64,000 bases of DNA from Trichomonas vaginalis G3 (lineage: Eukaryota > Parabasalia > Trichomonadida > Trichomonadidae), in NCBI RefSeq assembly GCF_026262505.1, contig NC_067203.1:25401411-25465410 (forward strand), in the 5' to 3' direction. The notes under the pieces were generated by a model that was given only the letters and a program-made list of their open reading frames with translations, was not told where the DNA came from and ran no database searches. Position numbers and translations under genes: made by a program. This document shows, one piece after another, positions 37,587 through 47,797 of this stretch (positions are counted from its first letter, which is position 1; every line of letters starts with the position of its first letter).

Positions 37587-38804
37587 TTACAAAACAAGTG
37601 AAAGGAATTTATCAACAAGGCAAGGCTCAAATTCTCTTTCATCATCATCGCTTGACATAAAAACTCTCATCGGATCTATTTGAACACTTGGAGCGCATGG
37701 GAGATGTCTGAGATTCTCAGTTGTTACCTCAAGGATTCTCTCCATTTCTTCTTTGGTATTTTCGTTGATGATATCATAGCTTTCCTGGTTGAGATGCATT
37801 TCTGGAGCGTAATATGAGGAAAACTCGTGTTCTGGGATGTTGTTGTCCAAAACTTCATCTAAAAGTATGGCAGTTTCATATGTCCAGCACCTGGAAACGT
37901 TCCTTGTTGTGTAACCACCGCCACCGGCAACGACCATCGGAATTCCGAAATTTTTTACGAATCTGACGCATTCTCCGTGGCCATGGATACTAAGATTGAA
38001 ACCTCCTAGCTTGTCTCCAGCAAGAGAATCTGCCCCACATTGGAAGAAAATGGCATTTGGACGATACCATTCAATAATATTGGTCAAAATCGGTTTAAAT
38101 AAGCCTAAGTAATCTTCGTCGTTCATTCCATCACGAAGTGGTACATTTAATGCGTAGTATTTTCCTTTTCTAGTTCCAATATCAGACAAAGCACCAGTTC
38201 CTGGGAAGAAATCACCAAACTTATGAAAAGATACTGTAAAAACTCGATCTGTTGTATAAAATGCTTCTTCAACACCATCTCCATGATGAATATCTATATC
38301 AATATATAAAACTCTTTGGTAACGTTCAAGTAACTTCAAGATACCTAAAACGCAATCGTTTACGTAGCAAAATCCGCTCGCTTCTGCCTTTCTGGCATGG
38401 TGTAAGCCACCTGCCCAATTAATAGCAATTTGAGTTTTTCCTGAATTTAGGAGTTCTGCAGCTGTAATAGATGCTCCAGCTGATATTTGGCAAAATTCGA
38501 ATAATCCTGGGAAGAATGGTGAATCGCCTGTAATATTGTAATATTCTGCGGCATTTCTATTCTTTGAGATGTTTTTATCGTTAGAATTTTTGATGAAATT
38601 TATATAGCCTTCGTCGTGGAATTGAATTAAGTCTTCTACGCGTGCTCTTCTTGGTGTTAGAACTTGTAATTTGTCTAAAAGACCATAAGCACAAAGCAAT
38701 GAATGGGTCATTTTTATTCTATATGGCTTCATTGGATGACTTCTTTCATAAACGAAGCCTCCAGATTCTTCATCATAGAGATAAACGATATTCTTTTTCT
38801 TCAT
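37587..38804 (-). CDS. Class I histone deacetylase
   Basis: This 405-residue zinc-dependent deacetylase of the RPD3/HDAC1-3 type removes acetyl groups from histone lysines in the nucleus. Visible active-site residues: the His pair in AGGLHHARK (H135-H136), zinc ligands D171 and H173 in YIDIDIHHGDGV and D259 in QCGADSLAGDKLG, and the catalytic tyrosine Y298 in AGGGGYTTRNV. The N-terminal HPMKPYRI motif and the length of the domain fit class I. After the domain there is a short acidic tail (MSSDDDEREFEP). All key residues are present, so it should be active. It is likely part of a corepressor complex, but no partner is encoded nearby. Confidence 0.95.
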   Translation of the reverse strand: MKKKNIVYLYDEESGGFVYERSHPMKPYRIKMTHSLLCAYGLLDKLQVLTPRRARVEDLIQFHDEGYINFIKNSNDKNISKNRNAAEYYNITGDSPFFPGLFEFCQISAGASITAAELLNSGKTQIAINWAGGLHHARKAEASGFCYVNDCVLGILKLLERYQRVLYIDIDIHHGDGVEEAFYTTDRVFTVSFHKFGDFFPGTGALSDIGTRKGKYYALNVPLRDGMNDEDYLGLFKPILTNIIEWYRPNAIFFQCGADSLAGDKLGGFNLSIHGHGECVRFVKNFGIPMVVAGGGGYTTRNVSRCWTYETAILLDEVLDNNIPEHEFSSYYAPEMHLNQESYDIINENTKEEMERILEVTTENLRHLPCAPSVQIDPMRVFMSSDDDEREFEPCLVDKFLSLVL

Positions 38805-39538
38805 ATTTTTCTGAAATTTAATTTAGTTTCAAAACACATGTTCGATACATGTATTCTATCCCAAGCAAAAATATCACTCTTATTGCTGCAGATTTACATA
38901 ATTGAAGATCAAAAAGATCAATAACAAAAATTATAACATGAAAGCAATAAATATCACTTATACATAGTAATAACTACATTGAAAACAAAAAAAATAGAAT
39001 AAAGAAACATTTTATGAGCAAACCCAAGTTAGGACAAACTTAGGCTCGTTACAATGAATCCATATTTGTGCTCCACTGCCATTGCCTCATACTAAATCAT
39101 TGTGGCCGTTACGTTTTAAATTCAAAAAAAAAATTCCATTCTGGGCCAGGAATGAAGCATTGCTGAATATTTGTTGCGCATCAACCAAAAAATCCAGAGG
39201 AATTTAATGTGCGGTGAAGTTTCGTTAATTCTTTCTCCAGTGCAATGCGAGAAGTATGATCAGTCATCACAAGTGCGAACAGTGCATTAATGTCAACAGT
39301 TGTGGCTGCTATATAGCTGTCGAAAACCATTGACATTCTCTCACAAAATCATCATATTTTTATGTCAAGAGTCAAACATGCTTTTGTGTAATAACAGATG
39401 ATTTCCATGGGAGATGAATGCAATGTGAATAAGAGAATCAGGGGAATTTGAATTGTGAATCCCTTCTGATAAAATTGAAATAAATTTGACGTTGCTTCGA
39501 AAAGTGACATTTATTTTTCTATTGTGGAAATTTGAAAA
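38805..39538. other. Intergenic region, no gene seen
   Basis: This lies between divergent genes. It includes a moderately GC-richer stretch (39,030-39,350) with no long ORF; a decayed gene is possible but nothing is recognisable. Confidence 0.5.
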
Positions 39539-40133
39539 ATGGCAAGCAAGTGCTTTTCGTAAAGAGTGGGGAGCATGCTATAATATTGTCAAGCCAATAA
39601 AGATTATACTAGATGTTATCGTTCTTGGAATTGCGATCCGTTTAATTGTCGTCGCAGATACACAAGATTACGGTGAACGCATTACAACACCGGTCCTGAA
39701 ATACTGTGTCGGATTCTTTATTTTGTCTGCACTCTACGTTCTCTTCGATTTTGTACAATTATTCGGTATTGGTCTTGCAGCCTCAGGAATTCTTTGCATC
39801 TTAATATTAGAGGCAGTTTCTGCTTACTTTACCTTCACAATAAAGAAATTTACGACGCCAACATTTATTGCTCGATCAACTGAAGTAGCTTTTGCGAACT
39901 GGAGGCTAGATTATATCTATCAGAGATTCCAAAGCCTCGAAGGATGCGTCGGACTTAATATTACAAACGATGTTTGCGGTCATGAATGCTGTGACGACGT
40001 TTTCATCCAGAAACTTACATCCTACTTCAATTACATCAAATCCCTCGATTCTACAGCCTTTGTTTGCATTATCATTGGTGTTATTGTTTTCACATTACCT
40101 GCTTTAATCGCCCAGGTCTTCTGGACTGCTTAA
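39539..40133 (+). CDS. Tetraspanin-like membrane protein, start in a different frame
   Basis: The main frame encodes four hydrophobic helices (IILDVIVLGIAIRLIVV; VGFFILSALYVLFDFVQLF; GLAASGILCILILEAVS; TAFVCIIIGVIVFTLPAL) with a loop before the last containing CVGLNITNDVCGHECC, the arrangement of tetraspanins: short first loop, larger cysteine-bearing second loop. The classical CCG motif is not present. The frame has no ATG at all. An ATG at 39,539 in another frame gives MASKCF and would join the main frame if one T of TTTT (39,554-39,557) were absent (MASKCF-RKEWGACYN). Either a one-base error or a real frameshift is present. Tetraspanins organise plasma-membrane complexes. Confidence 0.6.
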
Positions 40134-40811
40134 TTGGCTGTAATATGTTATATTAATATACTTTTATATTCTTTTATTTTTTAATTTTCAAAAATTTTTT
40201 GTTTTAAATGTTTAGGAAAAGATTATATATATATTAACACTTTTTTCTTAATTTTTAACAGATATTTCTAAAGTAGTTCTTGCGAATCTATCTTATTGTA
40301 TCAAAAAAACATCTGAAATTAGTAATCAACATATAATTTTAAAGGAATAAACCATCATCGTAGTAATGATAATGAATGGCTCATCTAAACAAGTGCTTAT
40401 CACTAACGATATCAAAAATGAAGTATATAATATCGAGCAAAATTTGATTTAAAAGAACCTATGCAAAAGTTGGACGAATTGATTCTTACTTCATGTAGAA
40501 ACATGTCTGCCAATACGAAAAATTACTGGTCTGGATCATTCAAAAATTACTGCAACTGTTTTTCTGAATGTTATTGAAAAAATTGTGAGCGAGATGTAAT
40601 CTTATAGTTGAGAAGTTTATAGTTCTTCCAAATCCTGAACAACAAATCTAAAAATGTAAATCAGTAATTGAATGAAAACGAATAGCAAAAAACTGATAAA
40701 ATATAGTTATCGGGCTGAAAAGATTAGATTTTGTATCGGCAACATTTCTTTTGATCAAAGAAATTTTTGCTTTTTTGAAAAGTTTTCAAAAAGAATTTTA
40801 GTGTTTTTGAT
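40134..40811. other. Intergenic region, possible gene debris
   Basis: Between 40,370 and 40,600 short coherent segments appear in shifting frames (for example MNGSSKQVLITNDIKNEVYN), which may be a decayed gene; I cannot name it. The remaining sequence is AT-rich. Confidence 0.4.
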
Positions 40812-43800
40812 ATGGAATATTATGCTCCGAAACCAATCGATTCACGGGCTATATATTCTGATCTGAAAGTTATTTCGTCGGTCGAAGAAAACACTGATTC
40901 TTTTCATGAAACTCTCAATCTACTGTTTTTATTTTTTTCCAGCGTTGCAAACAAATCAAAAATAGTAGCTTCATTATTCACAATACTCATGCACGCACAG
41001 TTACTCTGTACTGTTTGTGTTTTACTCATCATTCTCAACTATTATTCCAATGAAGATAATTACACTTGTTATATTGCATCGGTAGGAATCACATTCTATC
41101 CTTCGTTAACACTTAACCCGACTTCCTTTACAAATATTCTTATTATTCAAATTTTATCATATTTTAGTATTTTTCTTTTTTGGTTAGGCTTATTCAAAAT
41201 CAAGCGTCATATTTCGATTTCAAATGCATTCGTATTCGTTACTTATATTGTTTCTGTTGAAATTGGAAGACTTTTAGTGATTCCAAACGTTTTTCTCACA
41301 GCAAGGGCACTGTTTACTTCTCTCGATAATACAACTGCTAGATATATAACTTATGGATGCCTACAGCTCTTTATCATGATTCTTTTAGTTTTTCAGACAT
41401 TTTGTCTATCAATTTACTACACTTCATCGTTTTATAAACCATCATACATGATGTCGCCTTTTGACAAAACTCCACACTACCAAGTTTATGTTTGTGTGTT
41501 CATTTGTTACTTATTTTGCACATATTCGACAAAAACATATGCAACAGCAGTATGTTCATTGGCATATCTCTTAACATCAATAATCTATTTCATACAAGCC
41601 AAATCTTTACTATTTTATTCAAAATTTGAAATTTATTCTCATTTTGGGTATTGTGGTTCATATTTATACGTTTTTATCATCGGAATACTTCACTTATTCT
41701 ACAAATTCAAGCTAAGTATGGGATTGTACACTACAATTTCGTTTTTGATATTTTTTATTTGTTATTCAGTAGCTTTATTTATAATTAGGGCCAGAGTTAA
41801 AGGATTTGTCCGAAAACTAGAGAATGCAGACAAAATTGAAGACTTAAAAATCAAGAATCAGAGTCAATTTATGCATTTTATTTATATTTCGTATTTCAAT
41901 GCATCGAAGCTCTTACTTGATGGATCTTTCTTCAAATTCGCATTAGAACACGAAGAAGAACTAGGACATTCAACTCATATTAAATTATTAAGGTTAATGA
42001 GCTCTTTGCCAATGAACATACCCCATATTAATGAGATTGAGAGCAAGGCATTCAAATTCCATCGTCATTTTTGGTTCGATAGCTTCAAAATCTTTGAATA
42101 CAAAATTATTAAAAAACATAGATGCAGAAGCAATGATAAAGAAGACTTAGAATACTATGCAAGGATGAGCTCTGCCATACAGAAGTACGCAGAGCTCATT
42201 AACTCTTCAGTTTCCGTGATTCAACATGAAAAAAAATCAAATATTTTTATTTACGGTTCATCCTTGAGCTATTTAGCCAGGAAACTTGAATTTTATGTCA
42301 AACTGATGCTCCTCCGCTATCCGAATAAGCTCAATTTCGTTAAATTGGGTGCATTATTTTATGAAAGGTGCGTAATGAACCCATTCATCGCCAGAAACCT
42401 TTGCAACTGTTATAACGCAATATCCGTATACGAATTTCCGAACTGGCGTGAGCTAACCACCCAAGATGTCTACTTCAAAACATTATTTGACGAAACGGAG
42501 TATTCCAACGAAAAGAACGATGAAGACATGAGTTTCGACTCCAATGAACAGGCCCTTAACCAGTCTTTGAAGTCCGCAATCTCAAATGACATGGTTAAAT
42601 TCGAAATTTCCAACTTTTCAGTCGTTACCGTTGCTTTACATATCATAGGATTTGCCTTTATATTCTTTGTTATGTGTATTATCTACAGCGGAACGACTTT
42701 AACCCAAATTTACACAGGAATGCTCACTTTAATCGATTCTTTGAACATGGACTTAGCTTCATTCCTCAAGTTACTCATCTTTGCATTCGAACCATGCCTT
42801 TCCCAGACTTCTTCTTCGTTTAATTCTTCAATTAATTTGAAAAATTACCTTGAAGAGTACAGTTGGAATCACCAGGAGTTCTATAGGACCCTTGTAACAG
42901 TTCTTATGAGTAATCGCCAGCTTAATTCATCTCTTTGGAGCTCATTTACCACAAGATATCTTATAAGTCAGACAGTCAACGGAGATCCATTCAATTACAG
43001 CTACCTAACAGTTGGAAATCGCATAATAACTGTTGTTGAGAGCATGTTGTTCTCAGATCGCTGTTCAGACAACTTATATTACAATTATTCCCAAAATTTC
43101 TTTTTGAACTTGACCGATTACGTTGACAACTTCGACGTATTATTCCAGACATCCATGGGAAGAGTTCTCTCCATGATTATCCGTTCAACAACCCTTACTG
43201 GTGAACTTGGAAGAGCTATCGTCATTTTGTCAGTTTTTATTTCCCTTTTTTCACTTTTATTTTACAAAATGAAGTTCAACAAGATCCAGGAGTCGACGAA
43301 CGACGGTAACCAGACGAAAGAGTCCAACTTAGTCACGTCAATGCTCTCAGAAACTAATCATGAAACCGTTTACTATATTTCGACGGTTATTTGTACGTTA
43401 ACGGTTATTATTTTATTATATGTATTGAATGTTTATATCATGTATTATGTTGCGAAGCAGACTAGTGATACATCATCGCACAACATACAAGACATATTTA
43501 GGGAACTGAAACAGACATTTTACATTGGCTGTGCAATTACAGGATTAAGATTACAACTAATTAATCCTGATTTACGGACAAAAGCCAAACTGAATGTCGA
43601 GAAAGCGATGAGGATGATATCTTTGACGAATAGAGCTTCATCTTTCAATTACTCGATCATATTCAATCTTTCAAAGTTAATTGGTCGGTCGTATTTTGAA
43701 AATACTACACAAGTAACTGAAAGTTTTGTTTTGAACACAACTTATTTGTTCTTGACTGAGCTGATGCCATCGAATTTGCAACTGATAGAAGCAAGGAAAC

Positions 43801-44852
43801 TGAAGATAACTATTAACTTTAACAATATAAGTTATTACGAAGTTTCTCTTCATTCTTTTATTTTCCTTTTGAGTTTGATTTTACTTTCTATCGTCGTAAG
43901 TTCATTACATCATTTCATTCATTCTGTTTTATACAGCGAAATGCTAACGAAACTTATACCTTATATAAGGACAGCTGTATCAGAAGATGGAAGTAACTCT
44001 GTCAGTGGTATGAATGATAACTCATTTACCTTGGATTTGGTTGGATATCCTGCAGCAATTGTTGACAGCAAAGATGAAATAATTTTTGTAAATCACCTTT
44101 GGTTGTCAGCTTTTAATGATGTGATGTCTAAATTCATTGGAACAAATGTGAACCAGTATGTTACATCAGCTATTACTGGTAAAGAGTTTGACGGTTTAAA
44201 AGTCGTTGTTTTGGAAAAAAGTAAAGAAATGGACGGTTTGAAAAAAGATGTCGATGAAAAGAAAAAAGAATACAAGAAAGTTATAAAAGTTCTTCATCCT
44301 TTGGAGAGTTTCACAGATGAAATGAAGAATCGCACAGCAATTGTCTTGTCTTTGAACTTCGTTCCGCTTGGAGAAGGTGATAGATCAATAGAAGTTGATA
44401 CATGTTCTTTTCACTCAAAAAATATTATTTCAAAATTGAAAGGATTTGTAAAGCCGTTCAATGTCAGATTTTTGTTATGGAGTTTTGGCGAATTACAATT
44501 AGTTTTTGGTCTCAAAGACGATGATGTTAAATGTGCAGCGTTGAATGCATTGAGCACTGCTTATTACGCGATACAAGTGGCAATAGAAGGCGAAGAGATG
44601 TTTGAATTGTCAATTTCTGCATTGATTATGTCAGGAAAATTTATTGATGGCAATTTTGACGGAAGGGATGTCAGGCAGAACAGATTCCCTAATGCTGTCT
44701 TGTTGTCACAGAGTGTTGCTGACTTAGTTGTTGATTATGTTTGTGATATGGCTTATATTTACAATGGTTATATCATGATTAATGTTGATGATAGAGATAT
44801 CGATGATACTGAAATGGAAGAAGATACTACTGAAGATATTATGTATATTTAA
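40812..44852 (+). CDS. Large multi-membrane protein with degenerate PAS and cyclase-like C-terminus
   Basis: This intact 1346-residue protein has about eight hydrophobic helices in residues 50-340, a cytoplasmic-type helical region (340-590), further helices with a large glycosylation-rich loop between (about 605-840 and 865-1050), a PAS-like segment (about 1070-1115, GYPAAIVDSKDEIIFVNHLW) and a C-terminal domain with the layout of class III nucleotide cyclases (about 1170-1330). This is the architecture of the large receptor-type cyclase family of trichomonads. The metal-binding aspartates are missing: the first strand reads AIVLSLNFVPLGEG instead of the usual D-containing motif, and the second reads SFGELQLVFGL where GD is expected. 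It is therefore probably a pseudo-cyclase, perhaps a regulatory or sensing partner. No frameshift is seen. Confidence 0.65.
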   Translation: MEYYAPKPIDSRAIYSDLKVISSVEENTDSFHETLNLLFLFFSSVANKSKIVASLFTILMHAQLLCTVCVLLIILNYYSNEDNYTCYIASVGITFYPSLTLNPTSFTNILIIQILSYFSIFLFWLGLFKIKRHISISNAFVFVTYIVSVEIGRLLVIPNVFLTARALFTSLDNTTARYITYGCLQLFIMILLVFQTFCLSIYYTSSFYKPSYMMSPFDKTPHYQVYVCVFICYLFCTYSTKTYATAVCSLAYLLTSIIYFIQAKSLLFYSKFEIYSHFGYCGSYLYVFIIGILHLFYKFKLSMGLYTTISFLIFFICYSVALFIIRARVKGFVRKLENADKIEDLKIKNQSQFMHFIYISYFNASKLLLDGSFFKFALEHEEELGHSTHIKLLRLMSSLPMNIPHINEIESKAFKFHRHFWFDSFKIFEYKIIKKHRCRSNDKEDLEYYARMSSAIQKYAELINSSVSVIQHEKKSNIFIYGSSLSYLARKLEFYVKLMLLRYPNKLNFVKLGALFYERCVMNPFIARNLCNCYNAISVYEFPNWRELTTQDVYFKTLFDETEYSNEKNDEDMSFDSNEQALNQSLKSAISNDMVKFEISNFSVVTVALHIIGFAFIFFVMCIIYSGTTLTQIYTGMLTLIDSLNMDLASFLKLLIFAFEPCLSQTSSSFNSSINLKNYLEEYSWNHQEFYRTLVTVLMSNRQLNSSLWSSFTTRYLISQTVNGDPFNYSYLTVGNRIITVVESMLFSDRCSDNLYYNYSQNFFLNLTDYVDNFDVLFQTSMGRVLSMIIRSTTLTGELGRAIVILSVFISLFSLLFYKMKFNKIQESTNDGNQTKESNLVTSMLSETNHETVYYISTVICTLTVIILLYVLNVYIMYYVAKQTSDTSSHNIQDIFRELKQTFYIGCAITGLRLQLINPDLRTKAKLNVEKAMRMISLTNRASSFNYSIIFNLSKLIGRSYFENTTQVTESFVLNTTYLFLTELMPSNLQLIEARKLKITINFNNISYYEVSLHSFIFLLSLILLSIVVSSLHHFIHSVLYSEMLTKLIPYIRTAVSEDGSNSVSGMNDNSFTLDLVGYPAAIVDSKDEIIFVNHLWLSAFNDVMSKFIGTNVNQYVTSAITGKEFDGLKVVVLEKSKEMDGLKKDVDEKKKEYKKVIKVLHPLESFTDEMKNRTAIVLSLNFVPLGEGDRSIEVDTCSFHSKNIISKLKGFVKPFNVRFLLWSFGELQLVFGLKDDDVKCAALNALSTAYYAIQVAIEGEEMFELSISALIMSGKFIDGNFDGRDVRQNRFPNAVLLSQSVADLVVDYVCDMAYIYNGYIMINVDDRDIDDTEMEEDTTEDIMYI

Positions 44853-45916
44853 TATATATAGATATTTGTTTGTTATTTTTATATATATAATATATTTTGC
44901 GTATATTGTTTTTTATTTGTTTTGATAAAGTTAACTTTGTTTAATATAGTGTTTCTGATAATTTTTTATATATTCTCATAGCATTTATTCTTTTTATCTT
45001 ATAGATGTTCATCTATAGAGATATGTTGCGATTACGATGGGATGTAAAAATTTATGCTTGTATTTCTCTTGCATGATTGATCGGATATCAAAGATGTCAT
45101 ATCAGATCACATTAACCTTTTGAAGCGCGTATCAAAAAAAAAATGACACAGATACAGAAACCAATAGCCAGCAACCATGTACTAGTGATTTACTCAAGTA
45201 ACTGGCTTGAGTTCGAATATAATTTATACAAGCTCATGTCTCCATTATTAAATAGGGGTAACGTCTCAAAATACTGATTTTTATGATAATTTGTCTGGAT
45301 TTTACACTTTTAGTATTTATACTTATTATAAATGAGATATTTTTGAAAAAATAATTAACAAACCTTCCAGAAAGTGTGCAAAATTTGAGAAAATGCCTAA
45401 AAATTTCTCCAAAGTTTGGACATTTTCATGTGGAGATGGAAAGCTTGAGTATTTATTACATTTTTAATAAAAAAAGAGAAATTAGTAAACAAAAATATAT
45501 TCACTCTGTATGACAAAGCAATTAGTTTTGTTTGTTGAGGCTTTTGTCGAAATAACGGTTAAAAATAGAAATGTAAATAAAATTTGTCGCATACAACAGA
45601 TAACTAGTATGCTCAATCAGCTTGAGTTCTGTAGCTGAAGTCAGACACTGAATCGTATTGATAAATTTTGTTTTGACATTGAGATAAATTTTTCGAGGTA
45701 TTTAAGTGATATGGGATTGACTACTGCGTTGTAATCTTTTTGCCGTTGCATTATTTCTGAATTTCGGCTTAGTTGATTTGAACTTGAAATATGATAATTC
45801 CTATTGCATGAAATCATTTTATGGCCAAGCCAAAGATGAAAGCTTTTTATTCGTCCCGAAAGAGCAAAAAAAAGTCCACTAACAAGCACATTTGAGACCC
45901 ACACATTATTTTTTTA
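44853..45916. other. Intergenic region, no gene seen
   Basis: About 1.06 kb lies between two genes in the same direction. A minus-strand open stretch (45,641-45,904) has a weak translation and no support. No repeat or RNA gene is recognised. Confidence 0.55.
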
Positions 45917-47650
45917 ATGTCTGGTCAAGACATTCATCCAAACAAATTCGGTGAGTTGCGAAGTATCTACAAATATCATATCGATTTATATAATGCGTTG
46001 TATCAGCTTAAAACGGAAAATGAAGAAGAATTAAGCTTGATTTACAAAAAGATCATAAAAGAATTGATTGATTCAAAGAAATTCCTTCCTCACAAAATTG
46101 TAGTAGACATTTTAAATATCATTCCATATAATAACCGTTATTCAAAGTCATATTTGACTCTTTCGAAACTAATAATTGATGAATATCATATAAAGGAGGT
46201 CAACAGTATTCCATTCATTTCCAACTTCCTGTTTAATAAAGAATATGGAATTAAAATAGACAAGTATGGAGGATTCGAAAAAATTAAATCAGAAGATTTC
46301 ATTATTCATACAGCAGACACAATTTACAGGGCAATTATGAATAATGATAAAGAAAAATTTGTCGTATTTATCGAAAGTGAATGTTTTGATGAGGATCAAA
46401 AACTTCAAAGCGAATTATATCCGAGTTCTAAGAAAGGATATTCATTACTTGAAATATGTTGTTATCATGGAGCAGTTGATTGTTTCAAGCTATTAAGAAC
46501 GAAATTCAGTTCAGAAATAACTGAAACATGTCTCAGATTTTCATTTTTAGGAGGAAATCCAGAGATAATGAGTGAATGCTTGAAATATAAGAAACCAGAT
46601 AATGGATCAATGGAATATGCAATTATTTCACACAACATTGATTTTGTTACATTCTTGATGAATGAGTACAATATAAAGGTTAATTTATTTCAATGTGGAC
46701 TTTACAATAATCTTGAATCATTTTTAGTTTATTTCGATCAAACTAATGATATAAATAAATGTTTTAATTATTCAACAATGTTTGGGATCCCAACACTTTG
46801 TGAATATTTCCTTTCACTTGGTGCAAATATCAATGAAAAAGATCAATTTGGGCGAAATGCTCTTCATTATACAGCAGATAATTTTGGAAAAGAAATAACT
46901 GAACTTCTTATTTCACATGGTATAAATATCAATGACAAAAATAAATTAGGACACACAGCTCTTCATCGCGCAGCAGAATATAAGAGTAAAGAAACTGCAG
47001 AACTTCTTATTTCGCATGGTATAAATATCAATGAAAAAGATGAAGATGGAGAATCTGCTCTTCATGTTGCAGCAATGAATAATAGTAAAGAAACTGCAGA
47101 AGTTCTTATTTCGCATGGTGCAAAAATTAATGATAAAAATGAGAATGGACAAACCGCTCTTCATATTGCAGCAGAATGTAACAGTAAAGAAACGGCTGAA
47201 TTTCTTATTTCACATGGTGCAAATATCAATGAAAAAGATAAATATGGAAAAACCGCTCTTAATGTTGCAGCATTGAACAATAGTAAAGAAGCTGCAGAAG
47301 TTCTTATTTCACATGGTGTGAATATCAATGAAAAAGATAAATATGGAAAAACCGTTCTTCATGTTGCAGCAGAATATGATAGTAGAGAAACGGCTGAACT
47401 CCTTATTTCACATGGTGCAAATATCAATGAAAAAGATAAATATGGAAAAACCGCTCTTCATATTGCAGCAGAATGTAACAGTAAAGAAACGGCTGAACTC
47501 CTTATTTCACATGGTGCAAATATCAATGAAAAAGATCAATATGGACAAACCGCTCTTCATATTGCAGCAGAATGTAACAGTAAAGAAACGGCTGAACTCC
47601 TTATTTCACATGGTGCAAATATCAATCAAAAAGATGAATCCGATATATAA
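45917..47650 (+). CDS. Ankyrin-repeat protein with eight near-identical repeats
   Basis: This 577-residue protein has an N-terminal helical domain (residues 1-300) of the type found before ankyrin arrays in trichomonad proteins (DUF3447-like, with YSLLEICCYHGAVDCFK and less regular repeats). It is followed by eight consensus 33-residue ankyrin repeats (46,829-47,620) and a short truncated ninth (INQKDESDI). The repeats read G(K/Q)TALHIAAECNSKETAEL, with LISHGANINEKD linking them. At DNA level the 99-bp units are nearly identical, especially the last four, showing recent expansion or gene conversion. The function is protein binding; the partner is unknown. A degraded paralogue begins 150 bases downstream. 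Confidence 0.9.
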   Translation: MSGQDIHPNKFGELRSIYKYHIDLYNALYQLKTENEEELSLIYKKIIKELIDSKKFLPHKIVVDILNIIPYNNRYSKSYLTLSKLIIDEYHIKEVNSIPFISNFLFNKEYGIKIDKYGGFEKIKSEDFIIHTADTIYRAIMNNDKEKFVVFIESECFDEDQKLQSELYPSSKKGYSLLEICCYHGAVDCFKLLRTKFSSEITETCLRFSFLGGNPEIMSECLKYKKPDNGSMEYAIISHNIDFVTFLMNEYNIKVNLFQCGLYNNLESFLVYFDQTNDINKCFNYSTMFGIPTLCEYFLSLGANINEKDQFGRNALHYTADNFGKEITELLISHGININDKNKLGHTALHRAAEYKSKETAELLISHGININEKDEDGESALHVAAMNNSKETAEVLISHGAKINDKNENGQTALHIAAECNSKETAEFLISHGANINEKDKYGKTALNVAALNNSKEAAEVLISHGVNINEKDKYGKTVLHVAAEYDSRETAELLISHGANINEKDKYGKTALHIAAECNSKETAELLISHGANINEKDQYGQTALHIAAECNSKETAELLISHGANINQKDESDI

Positions 47651-47797
47651 CGATGTAACAATGAAACATACAATGAAAATTAAGTGTGTAATTGCCATTT
47701 TCTAACGCACCATCACTCTTTTTTTTTGACAATAGAGAAGCAAAATTTGGATTTTTTGCTGGTCCAATATATAACACTATGATTTGGTAAATTAGAC

